Positions 35,075 through 44,868 of a stretch of DNA of 64,000 nt are shown here, one piece after another (the stretch's first letter is position 1; each line of letters opens with the position of its first letter). The notes beneath the pieces were generated by a model. The model did not search any database, was not told where the DNA came from, and saw nothing but the letters and a program-made list of their open reading frames with translations. Location: assembly GCF_034421375.1 (NCBI RefSeq), contig NZ_CP139779.1:2170001-2234000 (forward strand). Direction: 5' to 3'. The position numbers and the translations under genes are program-made. The stretch is from Microbacterium invictum (GTDB lineage: Bacteria; Actinomycetota; Actinomycetes; Actinomycetales; Microbacteriaceae).

Positions 35075-36115
35075 TCAGGCCGTCGGACGCCGTGCCGAAC
35101 GGGTGAGCGACCGGTTGATCTGACGAGCCCAGAGCGGCCCGCGGTAGAGGAACGCGGTGTAGCCCTGCACGAGCGTGGCGCCGGCATCCAAGCGCTCGCG
35201 GACGTCCTCGCCCGTCTCCACTCCGCCGACCGAGATCACGGCGAAGAATGCGGGGACGTTGCGCCGCAGCAGTCGCAGCACCTCGAGGGACCTCTCGCGC
35301 AGTGGCGCCCCCGACAGCCCCCCCGCTCCGGCGGCCGCGACGATCGCCGGCGAGGTCTTCAGGCCGTCCCGGCCGATGGTGGTGTTCGTCGCGATGATGC
35401 CCGCAAGGCCCCCGTCGACGGCGAGACGGGCGACGGCGACGATGTCGTCGTCCGCGAGGTCGGGGGCGATCTTCACCAGCAACGGCGTGTCGCCGGCAGC
35501 ATCCTTCACCGCCGTCAGCAGCGGCCCGAGGCTCGCCACGGCCTGCAGGTCGCGGAGGCCCGGAGTGTTGGGTGAGGACACGTTGACCACGAGGTAGTCC
35601 GCGAGCGGGGCGAGCAGGCGGGTGCTGCGGACGTAGTCGTCGGTGGCCTCGTCGACCTCGACGACGCGGCTCTTGCCGATGTTGACGCCGATGAGCGGTC
35701 GCCGCCGACGCCGACGGAGGGCGGCCAGCCGCGCGGCCGCGGCCTCGGCGCCGGCGTTGTTGAAACCCATGCGGTTGATCACGGCGCGATCCGGGATGAG
35801 GCGGAACAGCCGCGGGCGGGGGTTGCCCGGCTGCGGGTGTGCGGTGATCGTTCCCACCTCGATGTGGCCGAATCCCAGCGCGAAGAGCCCCCGCGCGGCT
35901 CGGACGTCCTTGTCGAACCCCGCCGCCACGCCGAACGGGGTCGGGAAGGTCAGCCCGAGCGCCGAGGTCTCCAGCGCAGGAGCCGGCCGGGTGAGGCGCG
36001 CCGCCAGTGCCGACAGCGGCGGCACCCCCAGCGCACGGATCACCACCAGGGCGGCGTGGTGAGCGGACTCAGGGTCCATGCGCGCGAGAACCGTGCGGAA
36101 GAGAAGGGGGTACAT
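35075..36115 (-). CDS. pyrD: Dihydroorotate dehydrogenase (quinone), class 2
   Basis: 346 aa from the ATG at 36115. It oxidises dihydroorotate to orotate in pyrimidine synthesis and passes electrons to the quinone pool at the membrane. Class 2 features: an N-terminal amphipathic helix region (YPLLFRTVLARMDPESAHH), AAGFDKD, NRMGFNNAGA, VNVSSPNTPGLRDLQ with the catalytic Ser, TNTTIG, and GGVETGEDVRERLDAGA for the FMN phosphate site. The stop is one base beyond the DUF3043 stop (tail-to-tail). nrdR lies 10 bp upstream. Confidence 0.96.
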   Translation of the reverse strand: MYPLLFRTVLARMDPESAHHAALVVIRALGVPPLSALAARLTRPAPALETSALGLTFPTPFGVAAGFDKDVRAARGLFALGFGHIEVGTITAHPQPGNPRPRLFRLIPDRAVINRMGFNNAGAEAAAARLAALRRRRRRPLIGVNIGKSRVVEVDEATDDYVRSTRLLAPLADYLVVNVSSPNTPGLRDLQAVASLGPLLTAVKDAAGDTPLLVKIAPDLADDDIVAVARLAVDGGLAGIIATNTTIGRDGLKTSPAIVAAAGAGGLSGAPLRERSLEVLRLLRRNVPAFFAVISVGGVETGEDVRERLDAGATLVQGYTAFLYRGPLWARQINRSLTRSARRPTA

Positions 36116-36125
36116 CCCCTCCAGG

Positions 36126-36620
36126 CTAGCGAGTCGGCTCGGCCTCACCCGCACGCAGCCGGTCGGGCTGGTCGGCGTGATCGGCACGGAGACCGGCGAT
36201 CGCCGACTCGAAGTCCTCGAGGGAATCGAAGGCCTGGTAGACGCTGGCGAAACGCAGGAAGGCCACTTCGTCGAGCGCGCGGAGCGGGCCGAGGATCGCC
36301 AGGCCGATCTCGTTCGTGTCGATCTGCGACGCGCCGGTCTGACGCACCGCCTCCTCGACCGTCTGCGCCAGGACGGCGAGGTCCCCCTCGGTGACGGGTC
36401 GGCCCTGACACGCTTTGCGCACCCCCGACATCACCTTCTCGCGGCTGAACGGCTCGATCACGCCGGATCGCTTGATCACGTTCAGGCTCGCCGTCTCGAT
36501 GGTCGAGAACCGGCCACCGCATTCGGGGCACTGCCGGCGGCGTCGGATGCTCAATCCGTCGTCGCTCGTGCGTGAGTCGATGACACGGGAGTCGGAATGC
36601 CGACAGAAGGGACAATGCAT
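36126..36620 (-). CDS. nrdR: Transcriptional repressor NrdR
   Basis: 164 aa. An N-terminal zinc ribbon (CPFC and CPEC pairs, residues 3-6 and 31-34), [22 protein letters not shown] as the DNA-binding part, then an ATP-cone domain (~ residues 46-135: [24 protein letters not shown]). It represses ribonucleotide reductase genes at NrdR boxes when dATP/ATP status allows. The length is typical. Located between hisD and pyrD on the minus strand, probably one transcript. Confidence 0.97.
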   Translation of the reverse strand: MHCPFCRHSDSRVIDSRTSDDGLSIRRRRQCPECGGRFSTIETASLNVIKRSGVIEPFSREKVMSGVRKACQGRPVTEGDLAVLAQTVEEAVRQTGASQIDTNEIGLAILGPLRALDEVAFLRFASVYQAFDSLEDFESAIAGLRADHADQPDRLRAGEAEPTR

Positions 36621-36632
36621 GGCGAGAACAGG

Positions 36633-37931
36633 TTACGCCGTGAAGCGCGCAGTGACGGCCTCACCGTGTGCAGGCAGATCCTCGGCCTCGGCGAGCGTCA
36701 CGATCGCGTCGCGCACCTCGGTCAGCGCCCGCTCGTCGTAGGTCACCACCTGCTGCGGCCGCAGGAACGTCGACGCCGAGAGGCCTGCGGCGTAGCGGGC
36801 CTGTCCCCCGGTGGGGAGGACGTGGTTGCTCCCCGCGAGGTAGTCACCGAGGCTCACCGGCGTATGGCGACCGACGAAGACCGCACCGGCGTGGACGAAG
36901 TCCTCGGGGCGGGGGTCGGCGAGGTGGAGCTCGAGGTGCTCGGGGGCGTAGGCGTTGCTGAACGCGGTGGCGGCGGCCTGGTCGTCGAGCAGGACGATGG
37001 CCGACTGGTCGCCCGCCAGGGCGGTCTGCACCCGCGCCGCGTGCCGGGTGCCCGCCGCCCGTTCGGCGACTTTCGCGGCGACGGCGTCGGCGAGTGCCGG
37101 CGAGGTCGTCACCAGGACCGCCGAGGCCTGCTCGTCGTGCTCGGCCTGACTGATGAGATCGGCCGCGACGATGTCGGCGTCGGCGGAGTCGTCCGCGACG
37201 ATGAGGATCTCGGTCGCCCCGGCCTCGGAGTCGGTGCCGACGAGGCCCGCGACAGCACGCTTGGCGGCGGCGACGAAGTTGTTGCCCGGCCCGGTCACGA
37301 CGTCCACCCGGGCGAGCCCGATCGCGGGCACACCGTGGGCGAATGCGCCGATCGCGCCGGCACCGCCCATCGCGTAGACCTCGTCGACCCCGAGCAACCG
37401 CGCGGCGGCGAGGATGACCGGGTGCACCCGGCCCCCGTGCTCGCGCTGCGGGGGCGAGGCGAGGGCGACCTCGGCGACCCCGGCGATCTGGGCGGGGACG
37501 ACGTTCATCACGACGCTCGACGGGTAGACCGCCTTGCCGCCGGGAACGTAGAGACCGACGCGTCTCACCGGCTGCCAGCGCTGCAGGATGCGCGCTCCGG
37601 GACGGATCTCCGTCACGATCTCGGCCGGCACCTGCGCCGCCGAGCCGAGACGCACGCGATCGATCGCCTCCTCGAGCGCGGCGCGGATGTCGGGGGCGAG
37701 AGCGGCCAGCGCCTCATCGAGGTGCGCTGCCGGCACGCGGATGTCGTGCCCTGCGACCCCGTCGAACCGCTCGGCCTGAGCGCGCAACGACGCCTCGCCG
37801 CGCGCGGCGACATCGGCGACGATGTCGGTGGCCGCGGAGAACGCCGCCTCGCGGGTTCCTGCCGCGCGCGGGACGGCCGCCAGCATGTCAGCGGGCGTGA
37901 GGGCGTGGCCACGCAGATCGATGGTGCGCAT
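36633..37931 (-). CDS. hisD: Histidinol dehydrogenase
   Basis: 432 aa. It performs the last two steps of histidine synthesis (histidinol to histidine). Seen: VGLYVPGGKAVYPSSVVMNVVPA, PGNNFVAAAKRAV and EGATEILIVADD-like (EAGATEIL) segments, and the zinc and substrate site near HADQ-type QAEHDEQA and the catalytic His region EHLELH. The length agrees with the family. Unusually, no other his gene follows in the window; nrdR is directly downstream. Confidence 0.97.
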   Translation of the reverse strand: MRTIDLRGHALTPADMLAAVPRAAGTREAAFSAATDIVADVAARGEASLRAQAERFDGVAGHDIRVPAAHLDEALAALAPDIRAALEEAIDRVRLGSAAQVPAEIVTEIRPGARILQRWQPVRRVGLYVPGGKAVYPSSVVMNVVPAQIAGVAEVALASPPQREHGGRVHPVILAAARLLGVDEVYAMGGAGAIGAFAHGVPAIGLARVDVVTGPGNNFVAAAKRAVAGLVGTDSEAGATEILIVADDSADADIVAADLISQAEHDEQASAVLVTTSPALADAVAAKVAERAAGTRHAARVQTALAGDQSAIVLLDDQAAATAFSNAYAPEHLELHLADPRPEDFVHAGAVFVGRHTPVSLGDYLAGSNHVLPTGGQARYAAGLSASTFLRPQQVVTYDERALTEVRDAIVTLAEAEDLPAHGEAVTARFTA

Positions 37932-37947
37932 CTCGAAAGCGGCCGTC

Positions 37948-39165
37948 TCAGCCCCGCGTCACGCCGGAGACGTCGTGCAGGTAGCCGGTGCGACCGTCCT
38001 CGTGACGGACGACGAAGTGGGTCTGACGATCCTCGATCACGAGTGCCCACGCCGTCGGGCCGATGCGGAACAGCGTGCCGCCGTTCTCGTCGACGATGTC
38101 GCGCTCCTCGGGCACGAGGGCCCAGAACGCCTGGTACCGGGTCACGGGCTCGATCACCGTCGTCGCGGTGTGGTCGTCGCCGCCGGCAGCGGTGGCGTCC
38201 GCCGCCGTGTCGTGAGCCACCGTGTCCGCCGCCACAGTGTCGTCATCCGAAGTGTCGTCATCCGCGGGTGCGAAGTCGGCGACGGCCGTGTTCGGCTGCG
38301 CGCCAGAAGGCTCCGGACGCTCGGTGCGCGTGGGCCCGAACATCGCCTCGAGGTCGCCCGTCTCGTCGGTGCGGCTGCGATCGACGTCCGTTCCGCCCAT
38401 GGCGTCGGGGCCGACGGGAACGCCGGCCGACGCGTGGGCGCCGGCGGAAGCGGGAGCGTAGGGGTTCACGCCGAGTGCATCGGTCCCGTAGGAGCCGGTG
38501 TCCGACGCGCGGGCGTCCGGTGCGGCCGCCGACGCGGGCGCCGCTGCCGGCTTCTCCGGACGCGGGGTGCGCGGGCGCGGGGTGACCGGGCGGGCTGGGC
38601 GGGCGAAGCGGTGTGCCACGATCTCGCGGCGATCCTCGAAGTCCTCGGCCAGGGCGGGGACCAGCGGCGCGAACACCGTGAGCACGACGCCGGCGAGCAT
38701 GAGGAAGAACTCCACCCAGATCACCCACCCGCGCAGCCACGGGCCGCCGGCGACCACGATGGCGACGGTCTCCCAGATCAGGTGCAGCCAGATGACCGCC
38801 GAGACGGTGAAGGCCACCGAGGCGAACTGGTCGATCCCGAGCGAGCCGACACGTCGGATCCCCTCGGGCGAGAGGCGGCGCAACGCCAGCAGGAAGACGG
38901 CGGCGGTGGGCGCACCGATGGTGAGGATCCACCACAGACCCGTCGTCCACACCGAGCTGAACTGCACGGTGCTGAACGAGAAGAAGGACACGACGAAGGC
39001 CACGAGCCAGACGCCGCCGAGGATCACCTCACGCAGCGAGAACGGGCCCACTCCGTACTGCACGCCGGCATCGGCACGGTCGTCGGTCCGGGGACCACTC
39101 TCCTCTGCGGCGGTCGTCGCGGGGGTGTCCACGGTCGGTTCGTCGTTGCTGATTCCGTCGGTCAC
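37948..39165 (-). CDS. Multi-pass membrane protein with long disordered region
   Basis: 405 aa. The GTG at 39165 is preferred because GGAAGG stands 6 bp before it; the ATG at 39171 would sit directly on that site. Residues ~45-170 form four membrane helices (VILGGVWLVAFVVSFFSFS begins the first). Residues ~190-340 are a Pro/Ala/Asp/Thr-rich low-complexity region, and the last ~75 residues form a compact soluble domain (TRYQAFWALVPEERDIVDENG, VIEDRQTHFVVRHEDGRTGYLHD). I do not recognise a family. It lies between dnaE and hisD on the same strand. Confidence 0.8.
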   Translation of the reverse strand: MTDGISNDEPTVDTPATTAAEESGPRTDDRADAGVQYGVGPFSLREVILGGVWLVAFVVSFFSFSTVQFSSVWTTGLWWILTIGAPTAAVFLLALRRLSPEGIRRVGSLGIDQFASVAFTVSAVIWLHLIWETVAIVVAGGPWLRGWVIWVEFFLMLAGVVLTVFAPLVPALAEDFEDRREIVAHRFARPARPVTPRPRTPRPEKPAAAPASAAAPDARASDTGSYGTDALGVNPYAPASAGAHASAGVPVGPDAMGGTDVDRSRTDETGDLEAMFGPTRTERPEPSGAQPNTAVADFAPADDDTSDDDTVAADTVAHDTAADATAAGGDDHTATTVIEPVTRYQAFWALVPEERDIVDENGGTLFRIGPTAWALVIEDRQTHFVVRHEDGRTGYLHDVSGVTRG

Positions 39166-39264
39166 AGTCATCCTTCCCGGGAGCCGCGCGGTCCGCACGG
39201 CGACTCCCGATCTTACCCGCGCCGCCTCTGCCCATCGTGGCCTTCGCGTGTCGAGATCGATCGC

Positions 39265-42200
39265 TCAGCCGAGGCACTGCGGGCCGAGAAGGCCCTTCAA
39301 CTCGCCGTAGAGATCGGCTGTCACCGTCACCGGCAGCGGCACCTCGAAGACCTTCGCCACGCCGCTCTTGTGCAGGCGCAGGGTGACTTCGGTGTCGCCC
39401 CGGTGACGGGTCAGCACCTGCGCGAGCTCGGTCACGACGGTCTCGGTCGCTCGGTGCTCGGGGACGAGCAGCACGAGTGGGCCCGAGGCGTCCACCGACC
39501 CGAGATCCGGCACGAAGGCCGACACCGCATGCAGGTTCATGCCGTCGTCCCGTCGGGACACGCGCCCGCGGACGACCAGGATCGAGTCCGCCTGCAGCAG
39601 GGTCTGGAACTCGGTGTAGGTCTTCCCCATGAACATCACGGTGACCTCGCCATCGAAGTCCTCGACGGTGATCATGCCGTAGGGGTTCCCGCTGGATTTG
39701 GCGACCCGGTGCTGCACGCTGGTGACGAGCCCCGCGACGGTCACCTGCTCGCCGTCGGCGATGTCTTCCGACGCCAGCAGGTCGTGGATCGACAGCGAGG
39801 CGTGCTTGGCCAGCGGGATCTCCAGCCCCGCGAGCGGGTGGTCCGAGACGTACAGTCCGAGCATCTCGCGTTCGAACGCGAGCTTGTCCTTCTTCGTCCA
39901 CTCGGGCCGGTCGGGCACCTTCTGGACCTGCTGCGGCTCGTCCCACAGCGAATCGAAGTCGAACCCCACCTCGCCGTTGGCCTCACGGCGCTTGTCGAGG
40001 ACGGCCTGCTCGGTGGCATCCTCGTGGATCTCCATCAGCGCGCGACGGGTCGATCCCAGCGAGTCGAAGGCGCCGGCCTTGACGAGCGACTCCACCGTCC
40101 GCTTGTTGGCCACGTGCACCGGGACCTTGCCGAGGAAGTCGTGGAAGGAGGTAAAGGGGGCGTCCTGGCGGGCCGCGACGATCGCGTCGACGACGTTCGC
40201 GCCGACGTTGCGCACCGCGCCGAGACCGAAGCGGATGTCTTCGCCGACGGCGGCGAAGTAGCGGATGGATTCGCCGACGTCCGGCGGCAGCACCTTGATG
40301 CCCATGCGACGGCACTCGTTGAGATAGACCGCCATCTTGTCCTTCGAGTCGCCGACGCTGGTCAGGAGCGCCGCCATGTACTCGGCCGGATAGTGGGCCT
40401 TCAGGTACGCCGTCCAGTAGGAGACCAATCCGTACGCCGCCGAGTGCGCTTTGTTGAACGCGTAGTCCGAGAAGGGCAGCAGGATGTCCCATAGCGCCTT
40501 GATCGCCGCCTCGCCGTAGCCGCGCTCCTTCATCCCGCCCGAGAAGCCCTCGTACTGCTTGTCGAGCTCGGACTTCTTCTTCTTGCCCATCGCACGGCGG
40601 AGGATGTCGGCCTGCCCGAGCGAGAAGCCCGCCACCTTCTGTGCGATCGCCATGACCTGCTCCTGATAGATGATCAGGCCGTAGCTGATGTCGAGGATGT
40701 CCTTGAGCGGCTCTTCGAGCTCGGGGTGGATCGGCGTGACCTCCTGCTGACCGTTCTTGCGGAGGGCGTAGTTGATGTGCGAGTTCGCGCCCATGGGGCC
40801 GGGACGGTAGAGCGCGATGACGGCCGACACGTCCTCGAAGTTGTCGGGCTTGAGAAGTCGCAGCAGCGAGCGCATCGGTCCGCCGTCGAGCTGGAACACA
40901 CCGAGGGTGTCGCCGCGCGTGAGCAACTCGTAGGCCGCTGTGTCGTCGAGCGCGAGGTGTTCGAGGTCGAGCTCCTCGCCCCGGTTCATCCGGATGTTGT
41001 CGAGCGCGTCCGAGATGATCGTGAGGTTGCGCAGCCCGAGGAAGTCCATCTTGATCAGACCCAGGGCTTCACACGACGGATAGTCGAACTGCGTGACGAT
41101 CTGCCCGTCCTGCTCGCGGCGCATGATCGGGATGATGTCCAGCAGCGGTTCCGAGGACATGATGACGCCTGCGGCGTGGACGCCCCACTGACGCTTCAGC
41201 CCCTCGAGTCCGAGAGCCCGGTCGAAGACGGTCTTCGCGTCGGGATCGGTGTCGATGAGGGTGCGGAACTCGCTGGCCTCTTTGAAGCGCGGATGCTGGG
41301 CGTCGTACATCCCGCTCAGCGGCATGTCTTTCCCCATGACCGCGGGCGGCATGGCCTTGGTCAGCCGCTCCCCCATGCTGAACGGGAAGCCCAGTACCCG
41401 GCCCGCGTCCTTCAGAGCCTGCTTGGACTTGATGGTGCCGTACGTCACGATCTGCGCGACCCGCTCGGAGCCGTACTTCTCGGTGACGTAGTCGATCACC
41501 TCACCGCGGCGCCGGTCGTCGAAGTCGACATCGAAGTCGGGCATCGAGACACGGTCGGGGTTGAGGAAGCGCTCGAAGATCAGGCCGTGCTCGAGCGGGT
41601 CGAGGTCGGTGATGCGCATGGCGTAGGCGACCATCGACCCCGCACCGGAACCGCGGCCGGGACCCACGCGGATGCCGTTGTCCTTGGCCCAGTTGATGAA
41701 GTCCGCCACGACGAGGAAGTAGCCGGGGAACCCCATCTGCAGGATGATTCCGGTCTCGTACTCGGCCTGCTTGCGGACGTTGTCCGGGATGCCGTTCGGG
41801 TACCGGTAATGGAGGCCCTTCTCGACCTCCTTGACGAGCCAGCTGTCCTCGGTCTCACCGTCCGGGACGGGGAAGCGCGGCATGTAGTTCGCGCTGGTGT
41901 TGAAATCGACCTCGCACCGCTCGGCGATGAGCAGCGTGTTGTCGCACGCCTCAGGATGCTCGCGGAAGATCTGCCGCATCTCCTGCGCGGTCTTCACGTA
42001 GTAGCCGTCGCCGTCGAACTTGAAGCGGTTGGGGTCGTCCAGAGTCGATCCCGACTGCACGCACAGCAGCGCCGCGTGCGCATCGGCCTCGTGCTGGTGG
42101 GTGTAGTGGGAGTCGTTGGTCGCGACGAGCGGGATGCCGAGATCCTTCGAGATCCGGATCAGATCCGTCATGACCCGGCGCTCGATGGACAGCCCGTGAT

Positions 42201-42777
42201 CCATGATCTCGGCGAAGTAGTTCTCTTTGCCGAAGATGTCCTGGAACTCCGCGGCCGCCGCCCGGGCCGCGTCGTACTGACCGAGGCGCAGTCGCGTCTG
42301 CACCTCGCCCGACGGACACCCCGTCGTCGCGATGAGCCCGCGGCCGTAGGTCTCGAGCAGCTCGCGGTCCATGCGCGGCTTGAAGTAGTAGCCCTCCATG
42401 CTCGACAGCGAGCTGAGACGGAAGAGGTTGTGCATGCCCTCGGTGCTCTGGCTCCACATCGTCATGTGGGTGTAGGCGCCGGAGCCCGAGACATCGTCGC
42501 TGCGCTGTTCGGGCGTGCCCCACTGCACCCGCGACTTGTCGCTGCGGTGCGTGCCGGGGGTGACGTAGGCCTCGAGCCCGATGATCGGCTTGATGCCCGC
42601 CGCCTTCGCGGCGTTGTAGAACTCGAAAGCCGCGAAGGTGTTGCCGTGGTCGGTGACGGCGATGGCCGGCATGCCGTAGTCGGCCGCGGCCTGGGTCATG
42701 GCGCCGATCTTGGCCGCACCGTCGAGCATCGAGTACTCACTGTGGACGTGCAGGTGAACGAAGGAGTCGGATGCCAC
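39265..42777 (-). CDS. dnaE: DNA polymerase III alpha subunit
   Basis: 1170 aa from the GTG at 42777. It has a PHP domain at the N-terminus with HLHVHSEYSMLDGAAKI (metal-site His residues intact, so proofreading by the PHP site as in mycobacterial DnaE1 is plausible), and the polymerase core with the catalytic Asp motif PDFDVDFDDRRRGEVIDYV (~ residue 400). Helix-hairpin-helix and OB-fold parts follow (~ residues 800-1100). The length fits DnaE1, the main replicase. TACGCT ends 6 nt before the GTG, so the mRNA is probably leaderless. Confidence 0.97.
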   Translation of the reverse strand: MASDSFVHLHVHSEYSMLDGAAKIGAMTQAAADYGMPAIAVTDHGNTFAAFEFYNAAKAAGIKPIIGLEAYVTPGTHRSDKSRVQWGTPEQRSDDVSGSGAYTHMTMWSQSTEGMHNLFRLSSLSSMEGYYFKPRMDRELLETYGRGLIATTGCPSGEVQTRLRLGQYDAARAAAAEFQDIFGKENYFAEIMDHGLSIERRVMTDLIRISKDLGIPLVATNDSHYTHQHEADAHAALLCVQSGSTLDDPNRFKFDGDGYYVKTAQEMRQIFREHPEACDNTLLIAERCEVDFNTSANYMPRFPVPDGETEDSWLVKEVEKGLHYRYPNGIPDNVRKQAEYETGIILQMGFPGYFLVVADFINWAKDNGIRVGPGRGSGAGSMVAYAMRITDLDPLEHGLIFERFLNPDRVSMPDFDVDFDDRRRGEVIDYVTEKYGSERVAQIVTYGTIKSKQALKDAGRVLGFPFSMGERLTKAMPPAVMGKDMPLSGMYDAQHPRFKEASEFRTLIDTDPDAKTVFDRALGLEGLKRQWGVHAAGVIMSSEPLLDIIPIMRREQDGQIVTQFDYPSCEALGLIKMDFLGLRNLTIISDALDNIRMNRGEELDLEHLALDDTAAYELLTRGDTLGVFQLDGGPMRSLLRLLKPDNFEDVSAVIALYRPGPMGANSHINYALRKNGQQEVTPIHPELEEPLKDILDISYGLIIYQEQVMAIAQKVAGFSLGQADILRRAMGKKKKSELDKQYEGFSGGMKERGYGEAAIKALWDILLPFSDYAFNKAHSAAYGLVSYWTAYLKAHYPAEYMAALLTSVGDSKDKMAVYLNECRRMGIKVLPPDVGESIRYFAAVGEDIRFGLGAVRNVGANVVDAIVAARQDAPFTSFHDFLGKVPVHVANKRTVESLVKAGAFDSLGSTRRALMEIHEDATEQAVLDKRREANGEVGFDFDSLWDEPQQVQKVPDRPEWTKKDKLAFEREMLGLYVSDHPLAGLEIPLAKHASLSIHDLLASEDIADGEQVTVAGLVTSVQHRVAKSSGNPYGMITVEDFDGEVTVMFMGKTYTEFQTLLQADSILVVRGRVSRRDDGMNLHAVSAFVPDLGSVDASGPLVLLVPEHRATETVVTELAQVLTRHRGDTEVTLRLHKSGVAKVFEVPLPVTVTADLYGELKGLLGPQCLG

Positions 42778-42783
42778 GGACCC

Positions 42784-42789
42784 AGCGTA
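42784..42789 (-). promoter_or_regulatory. -10 box of leaderless dnaE promoter
   Basis: Minus-strand TACGCT is followed by 6 nt and the GTG at 42777; no Shine-Dalgarno sequence lies before the GTG. Confidence 0.5.
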
Positions 42790-42799
42790 CGCGGCGGCT

Positions 42800-42827
42800 C
42801 CGACACCGACGGCGTGTCGGCTAGCGT
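42800..42827 (+). promoter_or_regulatory. NUDIX gene promoter with overlapping inverted repeat
   Basis: The -35-like CCGACA (42800-42805), a 16-bp spacer and the -10 TAGCGT (42822-42827) would start transcription near 42834, ahead of the GGAGG site at 42843-42847. The -35 lies in the perfect 7-bp inverted repeat CCGACAC/GTGTCGG (42800-42806 and 42814-42820). Confidence 0.45.
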
Positions 42828-42852
42828 GGCAGTCGAAGAGACGGAGGACCCG

Positions 42853-43326
42853 GTGCCCACACCCGATTTCATCCTCGAGCTGCGCCGGTACGTGGGGACC
42901 CGTCCCCTGCCGCTCGTCGGGGTGACGGCCGTGATCGAACGCAACGGCGAGGTGCTGCTCGGCCGTCGCAGCGACAACGGCCGACTCACCCCGATCACCG
43001 GCATCGTCGACCCCGGCGAGGAGCCCGCCGACGCCGCCTGCCGCGAAGCGGAGGAGGAGGCGGGGGTCGTCGTCCGCGCCGTCCGGCTCGCGTTCGTGCA
43101 CCAGATCCCGCGGATCACCTACGACAACGGTGACCAGAGCGACTACCTCGACCTCACGTTCCGCTGCGAGTGGCTCTCGGGCTCACCCCGACCGGTCGAC
43201 GGCGAGATGACCGACGTCGGTTGGTACCCCCTGACCGCGGTCGAGACGATCCTCGACGAGGACATGGCAGAGCGCGTCCGTCGCGCCCTCGACGACGGCC
43301 CCGCGGTCTTCCGCCAGGCGCCCTGA
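42853..43326 (+). CDS. NUDIX hydrolase
   Basis: 157 aa from the GTG at 42853, with GGAGG 5 bp upstream. The NUDIX box is complete: GIVDPGEEPADAACREAEEEAGV (~ residues 53-75), matching Gx5Ex7REUxEExGU. The N-terminus LPLVGVTAVIERNGEVLLGRRSDNGRLTPITG is typical of small NUDIX enzymes that hydrolyse nucleoside diphosphates linked to another group, such as 8-oxo-dGTP or NDP-sugars. The substrate cannot be assigned. It is divergent from dnaE. Confidence 0.92.
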   Translation: MPTPDFILELRRYVGTRPLPLVGVTAVIERNGEVLLGRRSDNGRLTPITGIVDPGEEPADAACREAEEEAGVVVRAVRLAFVHQIPRITYDNGDQSDYLDLTFRCEWLSGSPRPVDGEMTDVGWYPLTAVETILDEDMAERVRRALDDGPAVFRQAP

Positions 43327-43338
43327 ACGGCCGCGCGC

Positions 43339-43908
43339 TCAGGAGAGGTCGCGCCTCATCAGCACGCGTGGGAATCCGTTCAGCACCGACGTGGTGTCGG
43401 CTGCGTGGACGAACTCGGCTCTTTCGAACAGGGCACGGGTGCCGACGTACGCCATCGTGAGGTCGACCTTCGCTCCCTGATTGTCGACCGGATAGCCCTC
43501 GATCGCCGGCGCGCCGCTGGCGCGAGCGAAATCCACCGCGCCACTCAGGAGAGCGTGGGAGATCCCGCGCCCGCGATGGCCGGGGCGCACGCGGATGCAC
43601 CATACGCTCCAGACATCCTGATCATCCACGTGCGGGATCTTGCGGTTCGTGGCGAACGACGTATCCGCGCGGGGATGCACGGCCGCCCAGCCGACGACGT
43701 CGTCGCCGTCGTAGGCGAGGACGCCCGGCGGCCCGTCGGCGAGCAGTTCTCGCACCTTCTCACCGCGCGCGGGCCCGTGCAGGGCACGATTCTCGGCCCC
43801 GGGCACGCGGTAGCTCAGACACCAGCAGACGTTCGACGTCGGCTTCTTCGGGCCGACCATCGTGCGGATGTCGTCGAACGCCGTGGCCGGTCTCACCTGG
43901 ATACCCAT
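43339..43908 (-). CDS. GNAT-family N-acetyltransferase
   Basis: 189 aa from the ATG at 43908. The acetyl-CoA loop is VRPGHRGRGISHALL (~ residues 108-122), preceded by the WSVWCIRV strand. The N-terminal part has a CWCLSYRVP segment typical of a subgroup of actinobacterial GNAT proteins. The substrate is unknown. It lies 38 bp from the pseudouridine synthase gene on the same strand. Confidence 0.9.
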   Translation of the reverse strand: MGIQVRPATAFDDIRTMVGPKKPTSNVCWCLSYRVPGAENRALHGPARGEKVRELLADGPPGVLAYDGDDVVGWAAVHPRADTSFATNRKIPHVDDQDVWSVWCIRVRPGHRGRGISHALLSGAVDFARASGAPAIEGYPVDNQGAKVDLTMAYVGTRALFERAEFVHAADTTSVLNGFPRVLMRRDLS

Positions 43909-43946
43909 GGGCTCACCCTCCCTCAGGCCACCGACACCGGGCCGCG

Positions 43947-44867
43947 TCACTCGCCGCGAAGCGTCTCCAGCGCCGCGGCCAGATCGGCCGGATACTCCGA
44001 CACGAACTCGTTCCACTCCCCCGTGGCGGGGTGGGTGAAGCCGAGCCGGTGCGCGTGCAGCCACTGCCGGGACAGTCCCAGCCGCGCGCTCATCGTCGGG
44101 TCGGCCCCGTAGAGCGGGTCGCCGACGCACGGATGCCGGTGGGCGGCCATGTGCACGCGGATCTGGTGGGTTCGGCCGGTTTCGAGGTGGATCTCCAGCA
44201 GCGACGCGCCCCGGAAGGCCTCGAGGGTCTCGTAGTGGGTGACCGAATCCTTGCCGGAGGATATGACCGCGAACTTCCAGGAGTGCGTGGGGTGGCGCCC
44301 GATGGGAGCATCGATCGTTCCCGCCAGCGGATCGGGATGCCCCTGCACGACCGCGTGATAGACCTTCTCCACCTCGCGCTCCTTGAAGGCGCGTTTGAGC
44401 GCGGTGTAGGCCGCCTCGCCCTTGGCAACCACCATGAGGCCGCTCGTTCCGACATCCAGCCGGTGGACGACGCCCTGTCTCTCGGCCGCGCCGGTCGTCG
44501 CGACGCGCACGCCCGCGGCCGCCAGCGCCCCGAGGACCGTCGGACCCTCCCACCCGACGGACGGATGCGCCGCCACCCCCGCCGGCTTGTCGATGACGAT
44601 GAGGTCGTCGTCCTCGTGAATCACGGCGAGGTCGGGGACGGCCACCGGAACGACGCGGGGCTCCTCCCTTGCGGCCCATTCGACCTCGAGCCACGCGCCG
44701 CCGCGCAGGCGGTCGGATTTGGTCAGGGCGCGCCCGTCCATCCGCGCACCGCCCGCGTCGAGCACGTCAACGGCGAAGGTACGCGAGAAGCCCAGCATCT
44801 TCGCGAGCGCCGCATCGGCGCGGGTGCCGTCGAGCCCGTCGGGGACGGGGAGGTGTCGCGACTCCAC
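43947..44867 (-). CDS. 23S rRNA pseudouridine synthase, RluA family
   Basis: 306 aa. It has an S4 RNA-binding domain (residues ~14-75: [22 protein letters not shown]) followed by the RluA catalytic domain with [18 protein letters not shown], whose Asp is the nucleophile, and [21 protein letters not shown]. This matches RluD-type enzymes that modify helix 69 of 23S rRNA; RluC-like specificity cannot be ruled out. It is one base from lspA, the classical lspA-rluD pairing. Confidence 0.95.
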   Translation of the reverse strand: MESRHLPVPDGLDGTRADAALAKMLGFSRTFAVDVLDAGGARMDGRALTKSDRLRGGAWLEVEWAAREEPRVVPVAVPDLAVIHEDDDLIVIDKPAGVAAHPSVGWEGPTVLGALAAAGVRVATTGAAERQGVVHRLDVGTSGLMVVAKGEAAYTALKRAFKEREVEKVYHAVVQGHPDPLAGTIDAPIGRHPTHSWKFAVISSGKDSVTHYETLEAFRGASLLEIHLETGRTHQIRVHMAAHRHPCVGDPLYGADPTMSARLGLSRQWLHAHRLGFTHPATGEWNEFVSEYPADLAAALETLRGE

Positions 44868-44868
44868 C

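Noticed and set aside
33031..35187. Long minus-strand frame extending the dipeptidase upstream to 35187
   Set aside because: The upstream part is low-complexity and opposite the DUF3043 gene; the enzyme begins at 34425 with normal M20 length.
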